This document shows positions 9,501 to 21,122 of a DNA stretch of 64,000 nucleotides, piece after piece (position 1 is the stretch's first letter; each line of letters starts with the position of its first letter). The position numbers and the translations under genes were made by a program. Source of the DNA: Inonotus obliquus (lineage: Eukaryota > Basidiomycota > Agaricomycetes > Hymenochaetales > Hymenochaetaceae); contig JAJHTX010000005.1 of NCBI GenBank assembly GCA_032164295.1, positions 62,001-126,000 on the forward strand, in the 5' to 3' direction. Below the pieces are notes generated by a model that saw nothing but the letters and a program-made list of their open reading frames with translations, searched no databases and was not told the origin of the DNA.

Positions 9501-10620
9501 GCCCTCTAGCTCTGGAGGTCAGGTCGCGACCGAATACCATTGCGAATGGTTGCATCGTTGACAACGATACCACGCAACGAATATCAGACCTACGAGTTGC
9601 AACTTTTCGTGGTGCGGCCACCTTTCCTAAGATCCGAAGAGCTCAAGAGTCGCTGGCGCGAGAGCAACTGCGATTTTTTCGGTGCTATTTGAGTGTACGA
9701 AGTTTTACAACCGTCATTGTAGCTGAGTACTTAGCACCGAGCCCGCGCGGCGAACTACGAGGCGGAAATTGACCCGTCCCGCTCAAATATTCTCGGAGCA
9801 TTCTCTGGCTCCACCATCCTGAGTTATTCGGTTTCGGAAAGCTAGCATCAAAATGTCGTCCCTAGCCGCATCACGGAGTGCACGAGATGGTCGTAGGCGT
9901 TTTCGAGTGCCGCCTTACAGTCATTCCTTCATAGGATCCAGAGCTTTGCTACTGTCTTCATAACTTAGCATTTCGAGAACACGCTGTGGCTCATGTCTGA
10001 GGCAATCCGGAGTGCATCAAACTTGCATCGATCGAAATATACACTGGGCAGGTACGACGAATGTATTGGGAGTTGCGGAGACGGGTTGGGGGAAAAATTT
10101 GGATAATCCTGTCGCGCGACCGTCCCAATGGTCGTTTAGATTTGGAAAGCTATCGCATACGCCGTAACTGCGAATGATACGGCTTTTCCCACCTTATACG
10201 CATCCAGGGATCGTTCCTTTCGTCCAGGCTATACGAGTGCGGTCGAAGCACTACGTTCGACCCTTCGCATAGACACGGTGATTTTTGTCCAGTAGACAGC
10301 AAGCTCCAAGGCACTGATATTTATTCAAATGCCAGTCGATATGTCAGCCATCCTCATCTCCCGTAGATTTCAAGCACGGTTGTCTCACAAGAGTCCACCC
10401 CATACTAGCGTGAAGCACCCTAGGATCCACGAATATGGAGAAGCGAATCAGTACTGTTCGTGCAATGCCACTGAAAGTTTAGTAAAAATAACGTTTCCCA
10501 CGAAACGTCTCGCGAGCGCGAGCGCATCGTCGATCTACCAGGATCCAAAGGTTAGAAGTGCCGGAAACTATAGACAAAGACGTGCCACTGATCGGCAAGT
10601 TACCCAGTTAATCTAATCCA
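9501..10620. repeat. rearranged non-coding repeats at end of coiled-coil array
   Basis: Holds an inverted copy (about 9985-10090) of 7685-7790, and a direct, diverged copy (10240-10600) of segments at 7860-8110 and 5910-6050. Both inverted copies contain a frame reading roughly YFNRCKFD / YFDRCKFD followed by RIASD, so the duplicated piece may itself derive from a coding exon. No intact gene. Confidence 0.55.
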
Positions 10621-12470
10621 GAAGATCAGAACCAAGCACTCGCGCCAATAAGGATCACGTTGAGCACCCCGAAAGGATAAAACATACACGGCACAACCGT
10701 GTCTGTGACTGTTTCACGCGCCGTCGCCCTCGGAGATCAGCGATGAAGCGGAGGATCTCGCTCCACAACTTTTCCTTCGCGAAGTTTTTAAGTATCAACG
10801 AATATGAAGATGACATCCGCTGTGAAGCGCAAGCCGCATACATAGGACGCCCTTGTTACTGAGTTGCCGAATCGAAGAAGATGTGGATGAAGGTACAGTT
10901 ACGGTTACCGAAGGGCCACCCGCACGCGCCTGAGGTAGTTCCATCAAGAAGGATAAATGGGGCCATGTCGAAGGTTCCGATAAGATTCGCCGGAAGCTAA
11001 ACAATAACGCTCCGACGAATCATCTGAAGCAGGATGGAGAGTTCGGGGATAAGGGACAAACTTTAGGATAGGAAGGGAAGGGTTGGAGCCAATCAATCGA
11101 TGCGATTATAACCCTGTAATTCTATGCCGGATGCACTCGAAGATGTGGACAGAGGGCAATAGCAGCACCCGCAAGTGCTCATCAACCAATGCATCGAGCC
11201 CCGTGCGTGCTATGAACAAAAAGAAGGAAAAACGGGGTTAGAATTTCTCGTGGCGGTTGGAGATAAGATGGATACAATATTGCGGGAAGCCCCACGTGAA
11301 CAGATAAGAAGCGAGCATGCGACTCAGTCATGCAACACGAGGGGCCATAGTCAGACGGAGGTGAATCACCACGACGGCCTATTGAAAGTGCGCTGCAGAG
11401 TTGAGGTATAGCCCGAGTGTGCACTAGTATATTTGCTGGAGACACAGGAGTGCAATGTCGACATGAGGCGATTGGCGACTCGAGTCACGATGAGTATGGC
11501 AGGAGAGAATCTATCTTGGTCGAGTGTGACGCTTTGCCTACGGCGCAGTCGTTCGAACGTTAAATATAATTAGCTGGATGTCCAACCAGGCGACAAAACG
11601 GCGCATCTCATACGCTACCCTGGAAAGAAATATTCCACCTGCGATTTCTATTCGCGCAGAGTCTGATTGCGAAGTGGCCGTGCCGCAGTCGCACCAACCC
11701 TGAGCCGCCAATCTTCAGCCCTGCCGTGTCCCCCTGTTGTCGGAATGACCTTCTTGCTATCGGGAAATTCGGAGCGAATCAGGAACGGAGGTGAAGGCTT
11801 TTATGCTGAGTAAGCTCGTTAACTGATCTTACTCCACCTTATCTGTTCGTTCCATCTCAAGCCGACGGCATTGCCAATGTCTCCTTTCCAAGTGAGGATA
11901 GAGGATAATGAAAGATGGATGTGAATTCTAAAAGGAGAGTCGGTTGTCACTAACGATGGCAACGAGGACAATGGAGCGCTCCATCGTTCGCGAGTTCGCG
12001 AAGAGTCGAGCAGAATCGGGGTCGGAAAAAGGAGCGGGCATGGAAGAACAAAGGAGATGATTTGTACGTTGTCATTACGTCCATTCCCGCCGCCCATGGA
12101 GGCAGCGAAGATGGGCAAAGGATGATGAGCTGGACGGTTGCTTGGCACCAAGTGCTACCCGCTCTCTTGTTTTCAAGTTAGGGCACATCTTCGAGTCAAC
12201 AAACAGCGTCGAGCACCTTTGTTCCTTGATTCTCTACATTGCATACGCGGCGACGGGCGGCCACTGAGTGGAGCAACAAATTCTCGCGTCTCCGGCGCTG
12301 AGCTGAGTGGGGCCACCCCATTTACAAAAAAGGTATATCGTTCCCGTGCAGATCATCTCTAAATTTTCATCTTCCATTTCGGGCTGTCTCTGTTTCAACA
12401 ATTTGCCACTACTACCACAACGTTCGCCACCCACTGGCCAGCCGCTGCAGACATGTCAGCCTCAATTCAC
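10621..12470. other. gene-poor region
   Basis: Only short open frames without recognisable features on either strand (for example 11175-11411 plus and 11819-12151 minus). No repeats or gene identified. Confidence 0.45.
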
Positions 12471-12478
12471 TATATAAA
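12471..12478 (+). promoter_or_regulatory. TATA box of HAD phosphatase gene
   Basis: TATATAAA lies about 92 nt upstream of the ATG at 12563 and is followed by a C/T-rich leader, a common fungal core-promoter arrangement. Confidence 0.6.
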
Positions 12479-12562
12479 CCCACCCAGTTCCCGCTATTTT
12501 CCCTCATCCACCCTTCTCTCTTTCTTTTTTGTCCTACTCACTACTCACTCTAACTATCAATC

Positions 12563-13794
12563 ATGTCGACCACTACGACAAAGTCTTTCCTCGCAGATGC
12601 CGTCCTCTTTGACATGGTCAGTCATTCCCCCCCCTCGTACATTTTTCACCCTTTGCTAATGTTTGTCTCATAATTAGGATGGCACCTTGACTGATTCCAT
12701 CGCAGCCGTCGAAGCAGCTTGGGGCAAGGTTGCAACTGACCTCGGACTCGACCCTGCCTACGTTATTGCAGCAACTCACGGCAAGCGTGCAGTCGATAAC
12801 CTCGCTTACTTCCGTCCTGAGATCAAGGAACACGAGATGGACATGGAAGTCGCGCGTTTCGAGCAGACTATCCTTGACTTTGCGGACGCGTTTAACAAAG
12901 CCAAGGCTAGACAAGAACGCGAGAGTGCCGAGACTACCCCTTCCGATTCGAGTGCCAACTCGGGCGCGAGCACCCCTGCGTTGTCTTCTTCGAGCTCCCG
13001 TGCTAGCTCCTCGGGTTTCTCTTCCCGTGCTGGATCGATAAGCACTCCGAACCGTCCTTCATTCTCCTTCAATGGTGATGCCGCTCGCCGCCCATCCTTT
13101 GCCACGCGACTGAACAATATGCTCGCCATGTCCACTCTGACCGAGGGCGAGGGCACTGCTGTCTTCGAGGATGACTTGCAGCAGCAGCGTTCGGTTTTGT
13201 CGAAGGAACTCGAGATCCCTACACCCTTGGGCAAGCAGATCATCCACGACGTGGAGGCGGCTTGGGAGATGGAGGCTGACGGCGTTGATCGCTCAATCCA
13301 TATCCTCCCTGGTGTACGAGAGATGATTGAATCCATACCTAGCGGAAGGTACGCTGTTGCCACCTCCGGCGCCAAGACATACGGTTAGTACCTTTTTCGT
13401 TCTCGCCTATCGATAACACTGACGTGTATTCTGCTCGATAGCCTATGGTGCAATGACACGCGTTGGTATTACACCTCCCCCAGTGACGATCACTGCCGAC
13501 GATAAGCGTCTCAAGGCTGGGAAACCTGCACCGGATCCCTTCCTCCTCGCCGCATCCTGCCTGGGCTTTTCCGCATCCCGCTGTGTTGTCTTTGAGGACT
13601 CGCCTTCAGGTATTCGTGCTGGTGTTGCCAGCGGTGCAACTGTTATCGCCGTCTGCACGTCTCACGAGCGCAGCAAGATCGAGAACTGCGGTGCTCATTT
13701 CATCGTCGACGACATGCGTAGCGTGAGATGTATTCCCGAGATGACTGGTGCGGAAGGATTAAAGTTACGGTTTGAAGTTGATGTCGAGTGCTAG
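12563..13794 (+). CDS. HAD-superfamily phosphatase, glycerol-phosphatase-like, with Ser-rich insert
   Basis: Three exons (12563-12616, 12678-13383, 13442-13794) encode 370 residues. Motif I is LFDMDGTLTDS (residues of about 16-26), whose first Asp is the expected nucleophile; exon 1 ends between its Met and second Asp. Motif II is VATSGAKTY, motif III Lys is in RLKAGKPAPDPF, and motif IV is VVFEDSPSGIRAG. The closest fungal relatives by pattern are Gpp1/Gpp2 glycerol-3-phosphatases and 2-deoxyglucose-6-phosphatases, so a soluble small sugar- or polyol-phosphate phosphatase is inferred. Those are about 250 residues. Here roughly 100 extra residues of Ser/Thr/Ala-rich, apparently disordered sequence interrupt the cap region (residues of about 95-200). 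Exact substrate cannot be told from sequence. Confidence 0.88.
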
Positions 13795-15040
13795 ATGCAT
13801 TGTTGAGTTTGCGAGTTCTGAGTAGTGACGACTCTTCTCCCCCCCCTTTTTTTCCCTTTGACTTATTCAAAAGATATCCTGTACAACCCATACATATCAT
13901 GTGCTTTCCTGCCCTCTGTCGTATTGTTGTTTCCTTGTACCATAGACGGTTGGATTACCAACTACCCAAAAGACCAATCAATTTTTTCTGCGGATCAAGT
14001 TCTACATTTGGGTGATGACAAAGCAAGAACTCTTCTTTTTGTACACTACGTCGCAAATTCTATGAGCCGCAGCGTTCTTTACCGCAATTGATCATAGCTC
14101 GCAACTGTTAAAGCAACATATTTCCACCACGCGATGGGACGATGCAAAACTTCGAACGACGAGTACTCAAGACGCAATCCGCGCTATCAAATGCAACTTC
14201 ATCGCCTACCCTCAAATTACTCATGAAACTTTGACCGTTTACTGTGACTTATGTAGTCGCCTCGGCACCTTCGACACTCGCCTAACATCCGATTGTCCTC
14301 GGGACTTCTGTATTGGGTTTTCGACTTTCAATTATTCCTCTCGTGCTTTGGGAGTTACTACACCGCTCGCTCACCTTTGCGCAACCAATCATTCATGACC
14401 GACCACTCTTCATCTGGTCGCGAGGATTCTGGTGTATCGCAAAGCACGTGCATACATATGAGACTCATACGAACTTGCAATCAGCGACATCTAAGAAGGA
14501 CGATTCCAAAGAGAAAGGAGAACTGCACGAGTTCGGTGATGCCAACGCGCCAAAGAGAGAGATGAGATATGGGTTTATAGAGATTCGAGCAGCTAAAAGC
14601 AGAGAGACATTATCCCGATACTGGAAGAGATGAAATCAGCAGCTGAAGAGCAATATAACCAAATGAACGTATCTAGATGGTGTCTGAATCCCGCAATAAA
14701 CATGAGGATATCCGAGGATAGGATGCTATAGCTTGCGAAAGTAGCGTAGAGCTTCAGCGCCGGTAGAAATTCATCCATAAGGTGCTGTAGTTTCAATAAG
14801 AAACATTACGAGCTGCCATACCGTGTACAAGATAATTTGCGTTCGAGATTTGTACTGCGATAGACTTTGTCAACACAAGTCGTTATGAGACCCTCTTCTT
14901 TTAAAACGAAGATTTCATACTATTCTGGCATAAGTAAATCCTTCCCATACAGTACATTGGCTTGGGCTGATACTGCTGAGACTGATTTCTCGGGCGCCAT
15001 CTAACAGGACCTCTGAATATGCCAATTGATGGCTGATTTT
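13795..15040. other. intergenic region
   Basis: 3' flank of the phosphatase gene followed by sequence with only short uninformative open frames. No gene recognised. Confidence 0.45.
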
Positions 15041-15044
15041 GCTG

Positions 15045-15460
15045 GGGGGCAAATTATCCGAATTTTTTGGGCCCTGGCGGGCCCGTTTTATCCGGATTGG
15101 CTCAGGCCTCCAGATTTTTGAGCTAAAATTGTCCGGATTGGGGCCCAGCCCTCCTTGCCCTTGTCGGTGTAAGTTTTCGTGCCCCTTATCAATAAATCTG
15201 CGATTTGAGACGTGCCTTCCAAACGCAGCAACAGATCGATGCCTTTGTACTTCTCAGCCCTTTCATCAGCCAATAAAAAAAAAATCCCCAGCCCCTCCAT
15301 TATTATCCGGATTGGATCAGCCCTCCCCACCTCAGCCCCCTTTTTAGCTGGATATTACCCCAGCCCTCTACCCAATTTCCGATCCATTTTATCCGGATTT
15401 CCTCAGCCCTCAAGGCTAAAATTCGTAAATTTTTATCCGGATTGGATCAGCCCTTTATCG
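15045..15460. repeat. degenerate tandem repeat with TATCCGGATTGG / CAGCCCT unit
   Basis: At least six diverged copies of a unit reading about TTTTATCCGGATTGGATCAG followed by CCCT occur near 15052, 15089, 15129, 15301, 15389 and 15434. The core TCCGGA is palindromic. Copies are unevenly spaced and separated by C-rich (CAGCCCCTCC) and T-rich tracts. Nothing suggests coding. A TCCGGATAAG-containing element also occurs near 57075. Confidence 0.7.
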
Positions 15461-16355
15461 GCATATGCAGGGGTCCTCATCTAACTCGTAGATAGTGTCA
15501 TACAGACGTTGCTATGCCATAGATCGGCACTCCTAATCTACGGGATCGTCCTTTGTCGCCAGCAACCAATGTACGGAAGCTTAAAAAATATTCCAGCTCT
15601 TCGCCTCCGAAGAACGCTAGTGCTAAGAAGCTCTCAGACATCAAAGACCAGCTCAGACAGCAATTGAAATCCATGGGTAAGAAAAAACACTTATAATTTG
15701 ACTTATTGATAGCCCTGGCAGTACGACGGCCCGTGGGCAACGGGGGTTGAATCTTTTGCATATAATGATATATGAGTGAGAAATCGGACGACGTTTTTGT
15801 TGTTTCTCTCGGCGAGAGACAAGGCACAAACGGCCGCCATCATAAGATCAGCGATGTTATTGTGGAGAAAGAAACCGATGGAATTGAGGCCTTGAGAAGA
15901 CAAGAGCTAGATGGATGAGTGGTGAATAAGAATGCGTCATTGATGAGAATTTACGAGCACGGGGTCAAAATGTGATCGTGCGAATTGTGTCTCCATCCCT
16001 AAACCATTGTGGTCTCTAGCACAGTCGGCCTTACTCGCACGCGTTTCTCAAAATGACTGGTAAAGTACAAATGTCGACAGAGTAATTATTACAGAGGATA
16101 CTAACCGAGTAACGAGAGGATGTTTGAAGGAAGGATGAACAGAAAGCTGATCCAGAAAGGATATTCAAAGTTTTTAGCGTGAAACAGCGATGATTTGCGC
16201 CGGCGATCTGTTCAAGTGATGTGCCTGCGAGCTGTGTTCCTTCCGGCTGCTCTCGGCCAGTCTCGTACTAGTATGATCAGCGCTATTTCACCCACACACT
16301 CAAGCCACCCGCCTCTTACTCTCCCACCACTACCATCACCACCACCCTCCTAGCC
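15461..16355. other. intergenic region with short plus-strand coding-like frame
   Basis: A plus-strand frame at about 15535-15693 reads DRPLSPATNVRKLKKY, later KLSDIKDQLRQQLKSMG, which looks like a lone basic exon; it lacks a start and neighbours, so it may be a gene remnant. The rest, up to the zinc-finger start, is probably promoter, including a C/A-rich leader just before 16356. Confidence 0.35.
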
Positions 16356-18364
16356 ATGGCCCTCCCGAGCATTAACGACCTCCTTCCAGACCACCTCTTC
16401 AATCAGCTCCCTTCCAGTACTACTCGCCCTCCCCCACCTCCAGCCTCTCTTTCCCCACTACGCCCCCTATATCCTCAGCACGAATTCACCCCAATACATC
16501 ACACTCGTGATATACTGCCATTAGCACCACCACGATTATCGCAATCGCTCCAAAGTGGCTTTTCCTTGTCGCATCCGACTAGGCCATTGCGCGAAGAAAC
16601 GATTAATGAGCGCCGCTTGGCCCCGGACAACGCATATGCCGTCAGATTCATCCGCGATGATCTCCCTGACGATGGCACAAGGCACGATCGGGGCGTCTTT
16701 TTCAACGCTTACAATAGCGGGAATGATCACACACCGGGTGCAAACATCTTCAACGGAATGAATGAATCCGACCATCAAAGCAAAAAGCATACTTGCCCCA
16801 CATGCGGGAAGGGATTCAATAGGCCCAGTAGCTTGAGAATCCACGCAAATACTCATACAGGGGCTAAACGTGAGTTTGTTCAACCTTTCTATCCCTGGCT
16901 TTCCTTGCTTCTTTGATGTGACGGTTATTTCATCCCGTCCATTTAAGTGGCTTCTTGCCGTCCCTGATGTCGCTTTGCCCGTGATTAACCCGCTGCCGTA
17001 GATGATCGGTTTTTGCGTATTTATTTTTTTCTACTATTCCTTTTCCGTAACGATATATTTCGCTAATACGAACGCCTTGTCGTGCAGCATATCCATGCCC
17101 ATTTCCAGGATGCGGCCGTTCGTTCAACGTTTCCAGCAATATGCGTAGGCATTATCGCAGCCACAATAATGTTGATTTGCTCTCACCTCCCATCAACGCC
17201 CTTACACGATGCGATACTGAGGCAACTCAGAATGTCCCGCGTGTAACCCACACAATTTCTGTCCTTCCCGCATTACAACCACCTGCGTATAGTGGTATTC
17301 AACGGTACGGAACTGCTGTCTATCTTTTGGACGACGCTGCTAGGGAGCCTATGAGGGAACGCAACCCATATACCGTACGTGATGGTTCGCATGAGGTACA
17401 TTACGAGTACCCCCGTTCATCCGGTTCATGGACGAATACACACTATCGTCAGGCATGCCTGCCTCGACCAGAATACGCTCAGACTGCTTTTCCACACGCA
17501 CACCCTACGGCTGAGGATCGGGAAATGAGTTCCGACAAGGATTATCGCCTTCGTAACCAGGATCACGAGATGATCCGCAGAGGACCCACACCCAAGCTAC
17601 TTTATTCGCCTTCCGGTGAACGCCGCACTTATGGCGTGTACATTGACATTCCACCAACTCCTCCTTACACGAACGAGGCAGCAATCAGCCCGCCCACCTA
17701 TACGTCGAGACTTGCTCCTCTTCCTCAAAGTTCGTTGTATCCAGCGAGCAATACTGTCGCACATCATAATGGCTCAACAATGCCGAGAATGGAGCCAAGG
17801 CAGCAACTCTCGCCAGATACACCCGACCGTCTGGCCCCGAGATTGTACGACGACCACCCGAGTGTCCCTTCATCAGTGCAAGAGGAGATCATTGAGAGTG
17901 GTTTCGATAGGCTTGATACGAATATACCGGAAGATCAATACGTTGCAGCGAAGGAAATCCCAGCTAAGCGACATCGCTCGAGTCTGAGCCTCAGCGAACT
18001 CTTACATCCTAATCATGAACCAATTGGGCTGGGATCCTACTCAGCTGCATCTCCTTCGGACTCGCACTCCAGATGTTCGCGTGTCACTCCATATATGCCA
18101 TCGACATCGTCGTTACCGCTCGGATCACCTGGTTCCGCAACGTCCACTCGAGCGACATCGCCAGTGCCAGGGAAATCTGGTAAGCCGGGATCTGAGTCCC
18201 CTAGACGCAAACAGTTACTAGGGACGACACCAGGCGCGGCGCCACCACCACCTTATCCCCTCCTTGCATTACCGCCCTCGATAGACGATGAAGACGGGGA
18301 TGAACCGATGCCCTCTGGAAGAAGAAAGCCAAGTAAAGCCAGAAAGAGAAGGAAGAGAAAATAA
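16356..18364 (+). CDS. C2H2 zinc-finger transcription factor
   Basis: Two exons (16356-16869 and 17088-18364, intron 218 nt) encode 596 residues. Two adjacent C2H2 fingers start near residue 147. The first is HTCPTCGKGFNRPSSLRIH with the linker HTGAKPY, and the second has CPFPGCGRSFNVSSNMRRH; the intron falls in the linker. The N-terminus begins with a short ALPSINDLLPDHLF motif and is Pro-rich. The long C-terminal part is Pro/Ser-rich and disordered, ending in a basic cluster (RRKPSKARKRRKRK) that can serve as a nuclear localisation signal. A nuclear DNA-binding regulator is inferred, similar in layout to fungal development-related two-finger C2H2 factors; the target genes are unknown. A polyadenylation-like AATAAA lies near 18648. 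Confidence 0.85.
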
Positions 18365-20246
18365 CCACGTGGAAGAAATAGTAGCCCTCAATCGCTCGAA
18401 ATGGTCTATTGCTTCTTAATTAAGCACTGTGCTAACTCTTCGCATACTTTCCTTTCAGACCCTCGCCCATTCGTTCCCTTGCAATAGATTGTCTTTCCTC
18501 ATTCCCACTAAACCTCTTTCTCTCTCACACACAAACGCAACTTGTCTGCACTTCTTGACCATAGAATATATCTGCTCATGCTGAATCATTGTCGCTAATC
18601 GCTGTTTCCTCGTGTAAATGTGTCGTGCAACCAATGTGATGTAAGCAATAAATGTTGTTACTCTTTGTTTAATGACTATCGTACCGTGGTTTGAATGTAC
18701 GGAGCATATTCATGCTCGTCCTATCCCCGTCTATTCTTTGCTCCCAAACCTTCCAGTTAAGTGATAGCCGTCGTCGTGCGAGCGGACCGTGCGGACTGGA
18801 TGCAAACATTGGGGTATCGCAGTTTTTGCGTGATACCTAGCCGAAAGTATAAATAATATCTCCCCCGATGAGTCTGTGCATGTAGTCAGTCTGTATAAAG
18901 GAGGACAACTCACTTTGAAACACCATATTCCGTCGCACAAGGCTCGTAAAAGCTACATCAGCACATGAGTAGCACAAATCCGTCGAAAGAAGCACGTAAG
19001 ATACTCACAGAATCCGGAGTTCAAGCTGGATTTCAAAAATTCATGGACAAGAAACCAAATTGGAGGGAGACACCATGCGAACCTGGTTCATGCGCGTGGA
19101 GCAGAGAAAGAAGCAATAGATTTCACGACAAGACTTGATGTCGATTTCAGGAAGCCGTTAGAGATGATCAAGGAAAGCACCTAACCACATTGGTATACCA
19201 CATTTGTCATTATTGGAACGGGAGCGAAACGGAGAGTTGGGTTTGCCCTACTGGCAAGAAGCTTTTGAAGCACAGAAATGTATCCTCGGAAGTGAGTTCA
19301 AATAGATCAAGGGATTGAAGGAGCGAGCTGTTCGACCCGAATCAGAGATCATCAGTGAACTCGAGAACGGCATCCAGGAGACGGAGGTGAGATACACATT
19401 TAAGACTGCTGATTGCTGAAATGAAAATCAGAGTTACATATACGGAGAAAAGACTAGAGGCGGCGTACAGAGCTGTAAGAGAGATAGACATTGAGGCTCA
19501 GAGGGGCCAGGACTTGCAGTAAATAGCCTGCCTGTTACTTATACGTCGTATTCAATCGGAATTTATCTATAAGTAAAGAACCTGTGGATGGAGTTGAGAA
19601 TCAGTTGAGGACAATGAGGAGGCGAGTGCTGGAGTGTATCAGGTTCCATTTTATGAGCGAGACGCCCATGTTCCTATTGTCTGTGTCAACAAGTGTTCGA
19701 ACGGACTTTTGAGCCCAAAAGATACCATCCACAGGAGGTGAGAGTATGCGAGAAACACGGTGCGCTAAAGCCAATAACGTTCGACTTCCATCTACTTCAA
19801 ACGTCCTCTAGTGCATTCATTCTGGCACTCCTTTATCTCCACAAATATCCAACGCCGTCTCATGGGATCTGCTCCTCGGCTAAAGTAACCTTCATCGTTA
19901 CCTTGGGTCGTTGATTAGTGAGTGTGTCACGGAGCGTATGCCGGTGCATCCTACAGAGCGTCGGGTAGTCGTTGTCGTTGTTGTATTCGATGCAGGCTCA
20001 GCAACACGGGCTCAGCACGACGAAGACGATGTGGTAGGAGTGTGACCGTGAGCATTTTAAGATGGCATAGGTTGACAAATCATCCGCTAGGACTCGACTC
20101 AGCTAAGGAATCGACCGTCCTGTGGAGAAATCAAGGTAGAAAAATAAAAAATAAAAACTGAAAATTTTTGAAAGACCTTTTTCCAAAGAAGACAGATTAG
20201 CTATGTGAATAGAAACGGGCACCAGTTCATCGTGGGACGTGGTTGC
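18365..20246. other. gene-poor region with a possible decayed coiled-coil frame
   Basis: After the 3' flank of the zinc-finger gene nothing intact is seen. Between about 19200 and 19520 the plus strand carries broken helical fragments (KERAVRPESEIISELENG, then EKRLEAAYRAVREIDIEAQR) separated by stops and a frame change, reminiscent of the coiled-coil genes elsewhere in the window but not alignable with confidence. Confidence 0.4.
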
Positions 20247-20255
20247 TATATATAA
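20247..20255 (+). promoter_or_regulatory. TATA box of copper transporter gene
   Basis: CTATATATA lies about 85 nt upstream of the ATG at 20338. Confidence 0.5.
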
Positions 20256-20337
20256 CTCTCTCAAGTTCTATCTCCGCTTTAAAACATACAACAGATGCCT
20301 GTCGGTCTCCGAGAGTCGGTCTTTCAGATCATCCACC

Positions 20338-21122
20338 ATGACTTCCAACAAGTTTGCGCTAAGCCTTCTCCTTGTATTCTTATTAGCGAGTCTAGAGTGC
20401 GTCTCTGCTCATGACAACGGAATGGATATGAACATGGACGGAGCCATGTACGTCTTCTATCCTCTTCATACACAACTTGCCTCAGTCTGCCCATAGGAAC
20501 CTTGCCTCAGGAAATATGCTTCCGTATATCCATTTCACACCCGGAGATGTCGTCTGGTTCCAGGGATGGGTGCCTCACAGCAGTGGTTCAATGGTTGGCG
20601 CATGCATAGGACTCTTCCTCCTCGCCCTGTTTGATAGATGGCTGGCGGCATGCCGCGGGCTTATGGAATCACATTGGCATAAACAGTACGCAAATTGATC
20701 TTCTCCGGTCCTTCGGTGTCCTAAACGACTGTATCAAAGAGCACAGATCGGTATTTCAAATAAGATCAACGCCTCCCACCAAAGGCAACTCCAAGCTCGC
20801 ACACTATCTTCGTCTAAATCCTCTCTTTCGAAAGACTTATCGGAGAGCACATCCATTCTAGGTCGTCGAAGCTCCCTGCTACCGTTCATGCCGGTTAATG
20901 ATGTCCCTCGTGGGTTGCTACATGCCGCGGCGGCCGCGCTAGAGTTCTCTTTCATGCTCATCCTTATGTGAGTCCCACCCTTCCATGTCGCGAGATATGA
21001 GAGCTATTGCCAATTCTGCACGTAGGACATACCAAGCCGCTTTCATCATATCAATTGTTGTTGGTCTGGGGGTCGGTGAGACACTTTTCGGGCGATACAA
21101 GCCTCAGGCACATATCTACTGA
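20338..21122 (+). CDS. Ctr-family high-affinity copper transporter
   Basis: Four exons (20338-20447, 20497-20685, 20740-20967, 21026-21122) encode 207 residues. The N-terminus is a cleavable or signal-anchor hydrophobic stretch (LSLLLVFLLASLECVSA), followed by a Met-rich copper-binding segment with MDMNM and DGAM. TM1 (GSMVGACIGLFLLALFDRW) is followed by a Ser/Gln-rich cytoplasmic loop. TM2 contains the MxxxM copper-selectivity motif (FMLILM), and TM3 contains the GxxxG packing motif (GLGVG). These are the diagnostic features of Ctr transporters, which form trimers in the plasma or vacuolar membrane and import Cu(I). All four exons join in frame. The C-terminal tail is short (RYKPQAHIY) and lacks the usual terminal Cys/His cluster. 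Which membrane it occupies cannot be told. Confidence 0.93.

Noticed and set aside
12730..13375. Alternative frames on both strands over the HAD gene
   Set aside because: Overlap the phosphatase exons with all four HAD motifs; antisense Ser codons keep the frames open.
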